Source: Streptomyces geranii
Lineage (GTDB): Bacteria; Actinomycetota; Actinomycetes; Streptomycetales; Streptomycetaceae
NCBI RefSeq assembly: GCF_002954775.1
Contig: NZ_PJME01000013.1
Span: 1 to 64,000, forward strand
Length of the DNA: 64,000 bases
Direction of reading: 5' to 3'
Part shown: positions 35,932 through 43,105 of the stretch, piece by piece
Layout: each line of letters starts with the position of its first letter
Numbering within the stretch: the first letter of the stretch is position 1
The notes under the pieces: generated by a model
Told to the model about the DNA's origin: nothing
What the model saw: the letters and a program-made list of their open reading frames with translations, nothing else
Database searches by the model: none
Made by a program: the position numbers and the translations under genes

Positions 35932-36040
35932 ACAAGCCGTTGAACGAGTTGAACAGGCTGCCCTGAGCAGCCGTACTACTCGGCATGCCCCGGCAGCGAT
36001 CAGCACGGGACAAGACGCGCCGCACCTGGAGGGTCGTCCG

Positions 36041-36439
36041 TTGTTCAGCATCACCGTCCGCGATCACATCATGATCGCCCACAGCTTCAGCGGCGAGGTC
36101 TTCGGGCCCGCGCAGCGCCTGCACGGCGCGACGTTCCTCGTCGACGCCACGTTCCGCCGCGAACAGCTGGACGAGGACAACATCGTCGTCGACATCGGCC
36201 TGGCCACACAGGAACTGGGTGCCGTGGTGAGCGAGTTGAACTACCGCAATCTGGACAACGAGCCCGACTTCGCCGGTATCAACACCTCCACGGAGTTCCT
36301 GGCCAAGGTCATCGCCGACCGGCTCGCCGCACGGATCGAGAAGGGCGCGCTGGGCGAGGGCGCGCGAGGCCTGGCGGGCCTGACCGTCACCCTGCACGAA
36401 TCGCATGTCGCCTGGGCGAGCTACGAGCGTGCCCTGTGA
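36041..36439 (+). CDS. PTPS/QueD-fold protein with altered active site
   Basis: 132 residues from TTG 36041, with GGAGGG 7 bases upstream. It aligns along its length to 6-pyruvoyl-tetrahydropterin synthase/QueD, with H14 and H28 in the first and second zinc-His positions. The expected catalytic Cys is Ala 24, the third zinc His of HGH is Ala 30 (LHGATF), and the LDHHYLN catalytic His region reads LNYRNLDN. The conserved late Glu is kept (LHESH). It is therefore unlikely to act on dihydroneopterin triphosphate in the normal way. Its stop overlaps the next start (GTGA). Confidence 0.85.
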   Translation: MFSITVRDHIMIAHSFSGEVFGPAQRLHGATFLVDATFRREQLDEDNIVVDIGLATQELGAVVSELNYRNLDNEPDFAGINTSTEFLAKVIADRLAARIEKGALGEGARGLAGLTVTLHESHVAWASYERAL

Positions 36440-37686
36440 CCGACACGACCCTCGACCGCGCGGTTTCCCTCTCCCCGGCGGCCGGTTCGGCCGCCCCGGC
36501 TCAGGTACAGGTACAGGTACACGTGCAGAAGACGCTCAACTACGTGCCGGTGCAGAACGCGGCCCTCAAGAACGCGGCGATCATCCCCATGTCCCTGCGT
36601 TCCGTCCACTTCGTGATGCCGGGCGGCGTCGACGACCCGGCCACGCCGAGCGGCGGCAACGCCTACGACCGGCGGATCAGCCTCGACCTGCCCGGCTTCG
36701 GCTGGCAGGTGCACAAGCACGCCGTCGCCGGTGAGTGGCCCCGGCCGGGTGCGGAGGCCCGCGCGGAACTGGCCCGGACGCTGAGCGACCTGCCGGACGG
36801 CACGGTCGTCCTGCTCGACGGTCTGGTGGCCTGCGGGGTCCCCGAGATCATCGTCCCGGAGGCCGAACGCCTGCGCCTCGCCGTGCTGGTGCACCTCCCG
36901 CTGGGCGACGAGACGGGCCTCGAACCGGCGGTCGCGGCCGAGCTGGACGCCCTGGAGCGGACCGTCCTGCGGGCGGTGCCCTCGGTGATCGCGACCAGCG
37001 ACTGGGCGGTACGCCGCCTGGTCTCCCACCACGGACTCGCCCCGGACCGCGTCCACATGGCGGCCCCCGGCGCGGACATCGCCCCCCTCGCCTCCGGCAC
37101 GGACGGCGTCTCCCGCCTCCTGTGCGTCGCCGCCGTGACCCCGCGCAAGGGCCAGCACCGCCTGGTGGAGGCGCTGGCCGCGGTGACCGACCTGCCGTGG
37201 AGCTGCGTCTGCGTGGGCGGCCTGGAGCAGGACCCGGAGTACGTCGCCGACCTGCGCGCCCTGATCGCCAAGCACGGCCTGGAGGACCGCCTGCACCTGG
37301 CCGGCCCCCAGGCGGGCGCCCAGCTGGACGCCTCCTACGCGGCAGCCGACCTGATGGTCCTCACCTCCTACGCGGAGACGTACGGCATGGCGGTCACGGA
37401 GGCCCTCGCCCGAGGCATCCCGGTCCTGGCCACGGACGTCGGCGGCCTCCCCGAGGCGGTCGGCCGCGCCCCCGACGGAGGCGTCCCCGGCATCCTCGTA
37501 CCCCCGGAGAACCCGGCCGCCCTGGCGGCGGAACTCCGCGGCTGGTTCGGCGAGGCGGACGTCCGCCGCCGCCTGAAGGCAGCGGCGCGGGGCCGCCGGG
37601 CGGCCCTGGACGGCTGGGCGGCGACGGCACGAAGCCTGGCCGGAGTGTTGGGCCGGATTCCCTGGGAACCCCGGAGGGCGGCATGA
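36436..37686 (+). CDS. Glycosyltransferase, GT4-like (GT-B fold)
   Basis: 416 residues from GTG 36436, coupled to the PTPS-like gene by a 4-base overlap. An unusual N terminus of about 50 residues contains a VQVQVHVQ stretch from GGTACA repeats. The C-terminal nucleotide-sugar domain has VAAVTPRKGQHRLVEAL and the E-x7-E motif in SYAETYGMAVTEALARGIPV (about residues 313-332). It should transfer a sugar from an activated donor to an acceptor made by neighbouring enzymes; donor unknown. Its stop overlaps the first mini-ORF. Confidence 0.9.
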   Translation: MTDTTLDRAVSLSPAAGSAAPAQVQVQVHVQKTLNYVPVQNAALKNAAIIPMSLRSVHFVMPGGVDDPATPSGGNAYDRRISLDLPGFGWQVHKHAVAGEWPRPGAEARAELARTLSDLPDGTVVLLDGLVACGVPEIIVPEAERLRLAVLVHLPLGDETGLEPAVAAELDALERTVLRAVPSVIATSDWAVRRLVSHHGLAPDRVHMAAPGADIAPLASGTDGVSRLLCVAAVTPRKGQHRLVEALAAVTDLPWSCVCVGGLEQDPEYVADLRALIAKHGLEDRLHLAGPQAGAQLDASYAAADLMVLTSYAETYGMAVTEALARGIPVLATDVGGLPEAVGRAPDGGVPGILVPPENPAALAAELRGWFGEADVRRRLKAAARGRRAALDGWAATARSLAGVLGRIPWEPRRAA

Positions 37687-38069
37687 AGACAGCGATGACA
37701 GTCCCCTCGACGGGACAGAGGACCGGGCGCCGGGGGTCGGCGGTACGCATGACCTCCGGCCCGGGTCCGGCCAGTGGGCCGGGCCCGGTCTCCGGGCCGA
37801 GTTCGGTCTCCGGCCTCGGCCCGGCCATCGGCCTCGGCTCGGGTACCGCCCTCGACCCGGTCTCCGACCGGGCGCGTCGGGTGGCCTCGCTGCGGACTGT
37901 CGTCGGGGTGCGGGGACGTATCGTCTCGGGAGCCTCGCGGTGCGCGGCGGCAGTGGTCGTGGACGCCGACGTCGAGCTGGTCGCCGACCGGGTGCGCCGA
38001 GTGGTCGCGCTGCGGAGCCTCGTGGGGGCGTCGGGGCGGAGCCCTCGGGCAGCAAGGAGCGCGGCGTGA
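37683..38069 (+). CDS. Repeat-derived small ORF 1 (128 residues)
   Basis: Begins with an ATGA overlap on the glycosyltransferase stop and ends with a GTGA overlap on the next small ORF. It starts MKTAMT, has a Gly/Pro/Ser-rich middle, and ends with DADVELVADRVRRVVALRSLVGASGR then RSAA (key residues only). This ending is shared by the two following ORFs. No known domain. It may be a real small protein or only a by-product of local duplication that keeps the downstream methyltransferase coupled. Confidence 0.4.
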   Translation: MKTAMTVPSTGQRTGRRGSAVRMTSGPGPASGPGPVSGPSSVSGLGPAIGLGSGTALDPVSDRARRVASLRTVVGVRGRIVSGASRCAAAVVVDADVELVADRVRRVVALRSLVGASGRSPRAARSAA

Positions 38070-38245
38070 AGAAGGCGATGACGATGGCGGATTCGGCCCC
38101 GGCGGAGACGGGACGGTCGGCTTCCGTGCCGTCCCTGGACGCCGACGTCGAGCTGGTCGCCGACCGGGTGCGCCGAGTGGTCGCGCTGCGGAGCCTCGTG
38201 GGGGCGTCGGGGCGGAGCCCTCGGGCAGTAAGGAGCGCGGCGTGA
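38066..38245 (+). CDS. Repeat-derived small ORF 2 (59 residues)
   Basis: Starts at GTG 38066 overlapping the previous stop, begins MKKAMTMADSAPAETGRSAS and ends SGRSPRAVRSAA. It lies one frame over from ORF 1 because the repeat unit is 176 bases. It ends in a GTGA overlap with ORF 3. Same family as its two neighbours; function unknown. Confidence 0.35.
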   Translation: MKKAMTMADSAPAETGRSASVPSLDADVELVADRVRRVVALRSLVGASGRSPRAVRSAA

Positions 38246-38421
38246 AGAAGGCGATGACGATGGCGGATTCGGCCCCGGCGGAGACGGGACGGTCGGCTTC
38301 CGTGCCGTCCCTGGACGCCGACGTCGAGCTGGTCGCCGCCCGGGGACGCCGGGTGGCCGCGCTGCGGGGTCTCGTGGGGGCGTCGGGGCGGAACCTCGGG
38401 GATGCAAGGAGCGCGGCATGA
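38242..38421 (+). CDS. Repeat-derived small ORF 3 (59 residues)
   Basis: Starts at GTG 38242, begins MKKAMTMADSAPAETGRSAS, and ends RNLGDARSAA with an ATGA overlap on the methyltransferase start. Its C-terminal half has diverged from ORF 2 (AARGRRVAALRGLVGASGR). The methyltransferase itself begins MKKATTVTTSAAAE, so the start region was copied too. Confidence 0.35.
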   Translation: MKKAMTMADSAPAETGRSASVPSLDADVELVAARGRRVAALRGLVGASGRNLGDARSAA

Positions 38422-39452
38422 AGAAGGCAACGACCGTCACTACTTCCGCGGCGGCCGAGATCCAGCGACGGGGGCCGGTGACGCCGGTGGACGCGAACGC
38501 CAAGCCCGCCGCCGGGATTCCGGCCCAGCCCACCCACCGGGACGTCAAGCCCGGCGCCGGACCGGTCGCACCGGGGGAGCGGGGCACCATCCGGCTGCGC
38601 GAGGCCGGGCCCGACGACCCGCCCCGCTACGCTCCCGACTGGCTGGAGCTGCGCGAGGGCGCCGACGCCGCCGCGCGCGCCGTCGAACTGCTCGACCCGC
38701 TCCGTATCCGGCTGGCCAACCTGCCCGGCAAGGCGGGCGGTCTCGTCGTCCACGACCTGGGCTGCGGCACCGGTTCCATGGGCCGCTGGCTCGCGCCCCG
38801 GCTCGACGGTGCCCAGCACTGGGTCCTGCACGACCGTGACCCCTACCTCCTGCACTTCGCCGCCGTGGCCTCGCCGCGCGCCGCCGCCGACGGCAGCCGC
38901 GTGACGGTCGAGACCCGGCGCGGCGATGTCGCCCGGCTGACCTCCGACGCCCTGGTCGGCGCCTCCCTGGTCACCGCCTCCGCCCTCCTCGACGTCCTCA
39001 CCCGTGAGGAGGTCGACGCCCTCGCCACGGCTTGCGCGGGCGTCGGCTGCCCCGCCCTGCTGACCCTCTCCGTCGCCGGCCGCGTCGAGTTCGCCTCCCC
39101 CGACCCGCTGGACGGGGACATCGCCGACGCGTTCAACGCCCACCAGCGCCGGGCGGGCCTGCTCGGTCCCGACGCGGTCACGGCGGCCTGCGAGGCCTTC
39201 GACCAGCGGGGCGCCACGGTCCACGTCCACCCGAGCGCCTGGCGCCTGGGCCCGGTCGAGGCCCCCCTCACCGCGGAGTGGCTGCGCGGCTGGGTCGCGG
39301 CGGCGGTGGAGGAACGTCCCTCCCTGAAGCCGAAGGCCGACCAGTACCTCACCGACCGTCTTGAGGCCTGCGCGGCGGGCGAACTACGGGTCGAGGTCCA
39401 CCACAGCGACCTCCTGGCCCTGGCGAGGCCGACGGGCGGGGCAACGTCATGA
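38418..39452 (+). CDS. Class I SAM-dependent methyltransferase
   Basis: 344 residues from ATG 38418. About 60 low-complexity residues come first. The SAM motif I is VVHDLGCGTGSMGRWLAPRL near residue 112, followed by HWVLHDRDPYLL (acidic ribose-binding position) and a GASLVTASALLDVL motif. A methyl group is probably added to the product of the neighbouring glycosyltransferase/pteridine-like enzymes (inferred). Its stop overlaps the membrane protein start by 4 bases. Confidence 0.88.
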   Translation: MKKATTVTTSAAAEIQRRGPVTPVDANAKPAAGIPAQPTHRDVKPGAGPVAPGERGTIRLREAGPDDPPRYAPDWLELREGADAAARAVELLDPLRIRLANLPGKAGGLVVHDLGCGTGSMGRWLAPRLDGAQHWVLHDRDPYLLHFAAVASPRAAADGSRVTVETRRGDVARLTSDALVGASLVTASALLDVLTREEVDALATACAGVGCPALLTLSVAGRVEFASPDPLDGDIADAFNAHQRRAGLLGPDAVTAACEAFDQRGATVHVHPSAWRLGPVEAPLTAEWLRGWVAAAVEERPSLKPKADQYLTDRLEACAAGELRVEVHHSDLLALARPTGGATS

Positions 39453-40735
39453 GCATCCAGACGGTGGAAGCGCCCCGAAAAGGGCGCGGGACGGTATCGA
39501 TCAGCGGCTCCGCCGCGGGGCGCGACCAGCCCCCACTGACCCGCACCCAACGAACCGCCTACCCCGCGGGGCGCTCCGCGTCGGCCGGTCGAGCAGGCGT
39601 GATCGGCTTCGTAGGGGCCGCCGCCCAGGCAAAACCCCCGAGCCGCCTGAGCCGCGCAGCGAAACGCATCCGCCCCCACCTCGGCACCCTCGCCGGAGTG
39701 ACCATCCTCGGCATCCTCCTCTGGCGCCTCGGCACCGGCGTCTTCCTGGACGGCCTGCGCCGCATCGACGTACCGACGCTGTTCGTCGCCCTCGGCATCG
39801 GACTGCTGACCACCGTGTTCAGCGCCTGGCGCTGGGCCCTGGTCGCCCGCAGCCTCCGGATCAGCCTCCCCCTCGGCCCCGCCGTCGCCGACTACTACCG
39901 CTCGCTGTTCCTGAACGCCGCCCTCCCCGGCGGCGTCCTCGGCGACGTCCACCGCGCGGTACGGCACGGACAGAGCGCGGGCGACGTCGGGCGCGGAGTC
40001 CGCGCGGTCGTCCTCGAACGGGCCGCCGGGCAGATCGCGCTGGTCGCCGTCGGCGCCGGCGTGCTGCTGACCCAGCCGTCACCCGTGATGGCGGAGGCCC
40101 GCCGGGTCGCGCTGATGGCGGCGTTCGCCGCGGTCGGCGCCCTCGCGGTGGTCGTCGCGGTCCGGATGAACCGGGCCCCGAGCGTCGCGGCCCGCCGCGC
40201 CCGCGCCCTGCGCGCCGTACTCGCCGAGGCACGCGGCGCCCTGCTCTCCCGCGAGAACGCGCCGGGCGTGGCCCTCTCCTCCGTGATCGTCCTCTCCGGC
40301 CACCTCGGCATGTTCGTGGTCGCCGCCAAGGTCGCCGGCTCCCACGCCACGGTCGCCCAACTGCTGCCGCTCGCCGTACTGGCCCTGCTGGCGATGGGCG
40401 TTCCGCTGAACGTCGGCGGCTGGGGCCCCCGCGAGGGCGTCACCGTCTGGGCGTTCGGCGCGGCGGGCCTGGGCGCGAGCATGGGGCTGAGCGTCGCCGT
40501 CGTGTACGGCGTGCTGAGCTTCGTCGCCGCCCTGCCCGGCGCGGTCGTCCTGGTCGTCCGCTACTTCTGGTCGCCGGCCCCGGCCGAGACCCCGTCATCG
40601 TCTTCGTCTTTGCCGCCGTCGGCGGTCAGCATCGAGAAATACGCCCCGAAGGACTCGGCGAAGCTCGCCAGCAACGCCTTCCCCTTTTCGGCGGAGCCCA
40701 GGGAAGGACGGCCGATGACACCGGAATCGGTGTAA
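39449..40735 (+). CDS. Integral membrane protein, LPG-synthase transmembrane (UPF0104) family
   Basis: 428 residues. About eight membrane helices span residues 75-375, with SAWRWALVARSL, DYYRSLFLNAALPGGVLGDVHRA and GVPLNVGGWGPREG typical of the lysylphosphatidylglycerol-synthase N-terminal/flippase-like family. The first 50 residues are encoded largely by a dispersed repeat, so GTG 39599 is an alternative start. The last 58 codons lie antisense over the creatininase gene, giving a Ser-rich, unconserved-looking tail. It may flip or export a lipid-linked or small-molecule product of the operon. Confidence 0.82.
   Translation: MSIQTVEAPRKGRGTVSISGSAAGRDQPPLTRTQRTAYPAGRSASAGRAGVIGFVGAAAQAKPPSRLSRAAKRIRPHLGTLAGVTILGILLWRLGTGVFLDGLRRIDVPTLFVALGIGLLTTVFSAWRWALVARSLRISLPLGPAVADYYRSLFLNAALPGGVLGDVHRAVRHGQSAGDVGRGVRAVVLERAAGQIALVAVGAGVLLTQPSPVMAEARRVALMAAFAAVGALAVVVAVRMNRAPSVAARRARALRAVLAEARGALLSRENAPGVALSSVIVLSGHLGMFVVAAKVAGSHATVAQLLPLAVLALLAMGVPLNVGGWGPREGVTVWAFGAAGLGASMGLSVAVVYGVLSFVAALPGAVVLVVRYFWSPAPAETPSSSSSLPPSAVSIEKYAPKDSAKLASNAFPFSAEPREGRPMTPESV
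39471..39536 (-). repeat. Dispersed Streptomyces-type repeat, variant copy inside a coding region
   Basis: Read on the minus strand it starts GTGGGGGCTGGTCGCGC, the same as copy 1, then carries a GCGGCGGAGCCGC variant segment and ends GCGCCCTTTTCGGGGCG. It lies entirely within the first 30 codons of the membrane protein gene. Confidence 0.75.
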
Positions 40736-41349
40736 CCGGCCATGCCGAGGGTGAGGAGATGCCGACGGTCGTCGGCGACGAAATCAGAGGTCTCATAACC
40801 GGGACGGAGCAATTCGGGATGAGCGTGCAGAAGGATGGAGGTCTCGATTTCCCCCGCGTGCATGTCGGTGAGCAGCGAGGTCACCACACCGGCCCGCTCG
40901 CGCGCCGTCTCCCAGTCCTCCGCGGCCGGGAACAGCGCCATCCGCTCACCGAGCGCGGAGGATTCCTGAACGACATTGCCCAGTACGTAGTTTCCGCCGT
41001 GCCCGTTGACGACGACCAGGGCGTCCACGCCCGAGCGGCGCAGCGAGTCGGCGATGTCCCGTACTACCGCGTGAAGGGTCACGGAGGAGATGCTGACGGT
41101 TCCCGGCCAGGCGGCGTGCTCGTGCGAGCAGGCGATCGTCACCGGCGGAAGGAGGTGCACCGGGTACGCGGCTGCGATCTCCCGGGCTACGGCACAGGCG
41201 ACCAGGGTGTCTGTCGTCAACGGGAGGAAGGGGCCGTGCTGTTCGAAGCTACCGACCGGAAGAACGGCGACCTGTGTTGAGACGCCGGCGGCTCGTGTCC
41301 GTACGTCTTCCGTAGTGTCCACCGGCAACCGTATTCCCGAATCATCCAT
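40561..41349 (-). CDS. Creatininase-family amidohydrolase, probable formamidopyrimidine deformylase
   Basis: 262 residues from ATG 41349. Metal ligands of the family are present: E36 and H38 in GSFEQHGP, D47 in TTDT, H117 in NGHGGN and E169 in HAGEIETS. The family includes creatininase, MftE and the archaeal ArfB deformylase that acts on the product of GTP cyclohydrolase III. It is divergent, by 38 bases, from a GTP cyclohydrolase II predicted to make that same kind of formylated product. The 3' end overlaps the convergent membrane protein gene by 175 bases. Confidence 0.85.
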   Translation of the reverse strand: MDDSGIRLPVDTTEDVRTRAAGVSTQVAVLPVGSFEQHGPFLPLTTDTLVACAVAREIAAAYPVHLLPPVTIACSHEHAAWPGTVSISSVTLHAVVRDIADSLRRSGVDALVVVNGHGGNYVLGNVVQESSALGERMALFPAAEDWETARERAGVVTSLLTDMHAGEIETSILLHAHPELLRPGYETSDFVADDRRHLLTLGMAGYTDSGVIGRPSLGSAEKGKALLASFAESFGAYFSMLTADGGKDEDDDGVSAGAGDQK

Positions 41350-41387
41350 GTTCTCACGGCCTTTCGTCTCTGCTTAGGAACCAGATC

Positions 41388-42044
41388 ATGACAGAAAAAA
41401 TTGGCGTACTCGGCAAAGCCTCCCAGCCGTCGGGAGTCGAACGCGTCGTGAATGCGCCGTTGCCCACCGTGTACGGCGATTTCCAGGCGGTCGGTTACAT
41501 GGACCACGATCGCGGTGACGAGCAAGTGGCGCTGGTCTACGGCGAGATCACCGAGGACGACGTACTCACCCGGCTGCATTCCGAGTGCCTGACCGGTGAC
41601 GCCTTCGGCTCCCAGCACTGCGAATGCGGCGACCAGCTCGACTCCGCGCTGCGCGCGATAGTCGCCGAGGGGAGCGGCATTCTCGTCTACCTCAGAGGGC
41701 ATGAGGGCCGGGGCATCGGCCTGCTCGCCAAGCTGCGCGCGATGCAGCTGCAGTCGGAGGGCCTGGACACCGTCGAGGCGAACCTCGCCCAGGGCCTGCC
41801 GGTGGACTCCCGCGACTACGGCGTCGCGGCCGAGATCCTGCACGACCTCGGGGTCCGCTCGGTCCGCCTGATGTCCAACAACCCGCGCAAGCGCGAGGCG
41901 TTGCTCCGGCACGGCATCAAGATCGCCCAGGACGTGCCGCTGCTGATCCCGCCGTGCGAGAACAACATCACCTACCTGCGGACGAAGCGCGAACGGCTGG
42001 ACCACGTCCTGCCGCATCTCGACGCGGTGGCGCACTGGTCCTGA
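41388..42044 (+). CDS. GTP cyclohydrolase II-like protein with Tyr-to-Met active-site change
   Basis: 218 residues, single-domain RibA without the RibB half. The zinc ligands lie in HSECLTGDAFGSQHCECG (C68, C78, C80). The catalytic segment GHEGRGIGLLAKLRAMQLQ has Met 119 where E. coli RibA has Tyr 105. In S. coelicolor the paralog with this same Tyr-to-Met exchange (SCO6655) releases the N-formyl intermediate FAPy nucleotide instead of the deformylated riboflavin precursor. I therefore do not call it ribA. It pairs with the adjacent creatininase-family gene. Confidence 0.9.
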   Translation: MTEKIGVLGKASQPSGVERVVNAPLPTVYGDFQAVGYMDHDRGDEQVALVYGEITEDDVLTRLHSECLTGDAFGSQHCECGDQLDSALRAIVAEGSGILVYLRGHEGRGIGLLAKLRAMQLQSEGLDTVEANLAQGLPVDSRDYGVAAEILHDLGVRSVRLMSNNPRKREALLRHGIKIAQDVPLLIPPCENNITYLRTKRERLDHVLPHLDAVAHWS

Positions 42045-42097
42045 CCTGACCGGGTGAGCGGGGTGCGAGAGGCCCCGATTCCGGAAAGGAAGAGGGA

Positions 42098-43105
42098 ATG
42101 ACCGACGACGTCCTCTTCCTCTCCCGGGACCGGGTGACGGCCCTGCTCGACCCCGACACGGCGATCGCGTCGCAGCGCGCGGCGTTCACCGCGCTGGGAG
42201 CGGGCGGCGCGGGCAGACCCGATCCACCGGACCAGCCGGAGCTGCCGGATCTGCCCGCGAAGATCATGCATCCCAGCCGCTTCGACGACAGTGTGGTCTT
42301 CGCGTACGTCTCCCGGCTGTCCCGGGACACCGGCGCGGTGGCGAAGTTCGGCAGCGTCAACCCCGGCAACGCGGCGGCGGGCCTGCCGACCGTGCACGCC
42401 GTGATCACCGCCCTGGACCCGGTGACGGGCGCGCTCGCCGCCGTCATGGACGGCACGGCGGTCACGACCGCGCGCACGGCCGCCGCGAGCGCCGTGGCCT
42501 TCGACGCGCTGTCCACCGCCGACAGCGCCGAACTGGCCCTGCTCGGCGCGGGCACCCAGGCACTCGCCCACGCGCGGGCCGTCGCCCGGGTGCGGGACCT
42601 GAAGGCGGTACGGATCTGGAGCCCGACCCCCGAGCGCCGAGCGCGGGCGGCGGACCTGCTCGCGGCCGAACTGGGCATCGCCGCCGAGGCGACCGACACC
42701 CCGGAGGCGGCGGTGACGGGGGCGTCCCTGGTCGCGGCCTGCACCCTCAGCACCACCCCGGTCGTACGCGGCGCCTGGCTCGCCCCCGGCTGCACGGTGG
42801 TCAGCGTCGGCTCGTTCGAACCGACCCGCAGCGAGGTGGACCCCGAGGTGCTGCGCCGGGCGGCGGCCGTGGTGGTCGACGACCCGGAGACCGCCGCAGG
42901 CCACGCGGGCCCGGTGATCGACGCCCTGCGCAACGGCCCCCTGACCCGCGAGAACCTGATCGCCCTCGGCGACGTCCTCACGGGCGCGCGAACCGCCCGT
43001 ACGGGCCCGGAGGACATCGTCTTCTACAACAGCGTGGGACTCGGTGTACAGGACGCGGCGGCGGCCTGGGCCGTGGTGCGCGCGGCGCGGGGAGCGGGCC
43101 GATGA
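42098..43105 (+). CDS. Ornithine cyclodeaminase/mu-crystallin family enzyme
   Basis: 335 residues. It has the family core with KFGSVNPGNAAAGLPTVHAVI (K85 region), MDGTAVTTARTAAASA and a Rossmann segment LALLGAGTQALAHARAVA near residue 147. Members are lysine/ornithine cyclodeaminases, ketimine reductases (mu-crystallin) or alanine dehydrogenases. Beside two saccharopine dehydrogenases and an FAD amine oxidase, a piperideine-2-carboxylate reductase or lysine cyclodeaminase role is favoured. An AAAGGAAGAGGG ribosome site precedes ATG 42098. Its stop overlaps a mini-ORF. Confidence 0.85.
   Translation: MTDDVLFLSRDRVTALLDPDTAIASQRAAFTALGAGGAGRPDPPDQPELPDLPAKIMHPSRFDDSVVFAYVSRLSRDTGAVAKFGSVNPGNAAAGLPTVHAVITALDPVTGALAAVMDGTAVTTARTAAASAVAFDALSTADSAELALLGAGTQALAHARAVARVRDLKAVRIWSPTPERRARAADLLAAELGIAAEATDTPEAAVTGASLVAACTLSTTPVVRGAWLAPGCTVVSVGSFEPTRSEVDPEVLRRAAAVVVDDPETAAGHAGPVIDALRNGPLTRENLIALGDVLTGARTARTGPEDIVFYNSVGLGVQDAAAAWAVVRAARGAGR

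Larger units (their letters stand above)
37962..38435 (+). repeat. 176-base tandem direct repeat, about 2.7 copies
   Basis: Units start with GACGCCGACGTCGAGCTGG at 37962, 38138 and 38314, spaced exactly 176 bases. Copies 1 and 2 differ at about one position; copy 3 has diverged and ends inside the methyltransferase start. Each unit contains a complete stop/start overlap, so each adds one coupled mini-ORF. Confidence 0.92.

Noticed and set aside
35928..35954. Three TTGAAC words in a row after the MDR dehydrogenase gene, considered as an operator
   Set aside because: Spacing is irregular (12 and 9 bases) and there is no dyad symmetry.
37368..39230. Long minus-strand open frame covering the 176-base repeat region
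   Set aside because: The repeats make it look internally periodic, but it is antisense to the glycosyltransferase and methyltransferase and only reflects the tandem DNA repeat.
41388..42044. Naming the cyclohydrolase ribA and treating it as riboflavin synthesis
   Set aside because: Met replaces the key Tyr, no rib genes are nearby, and the neighbour is a creatininase-family gene.
42098..43105. OCD-like gene as part of a siderophore (SbnB-type) pathway
   Set aside because: No SbnA-like or NIS synthetase gene is present, while two saccharopine dehydrogenases point to lysine metabolism.
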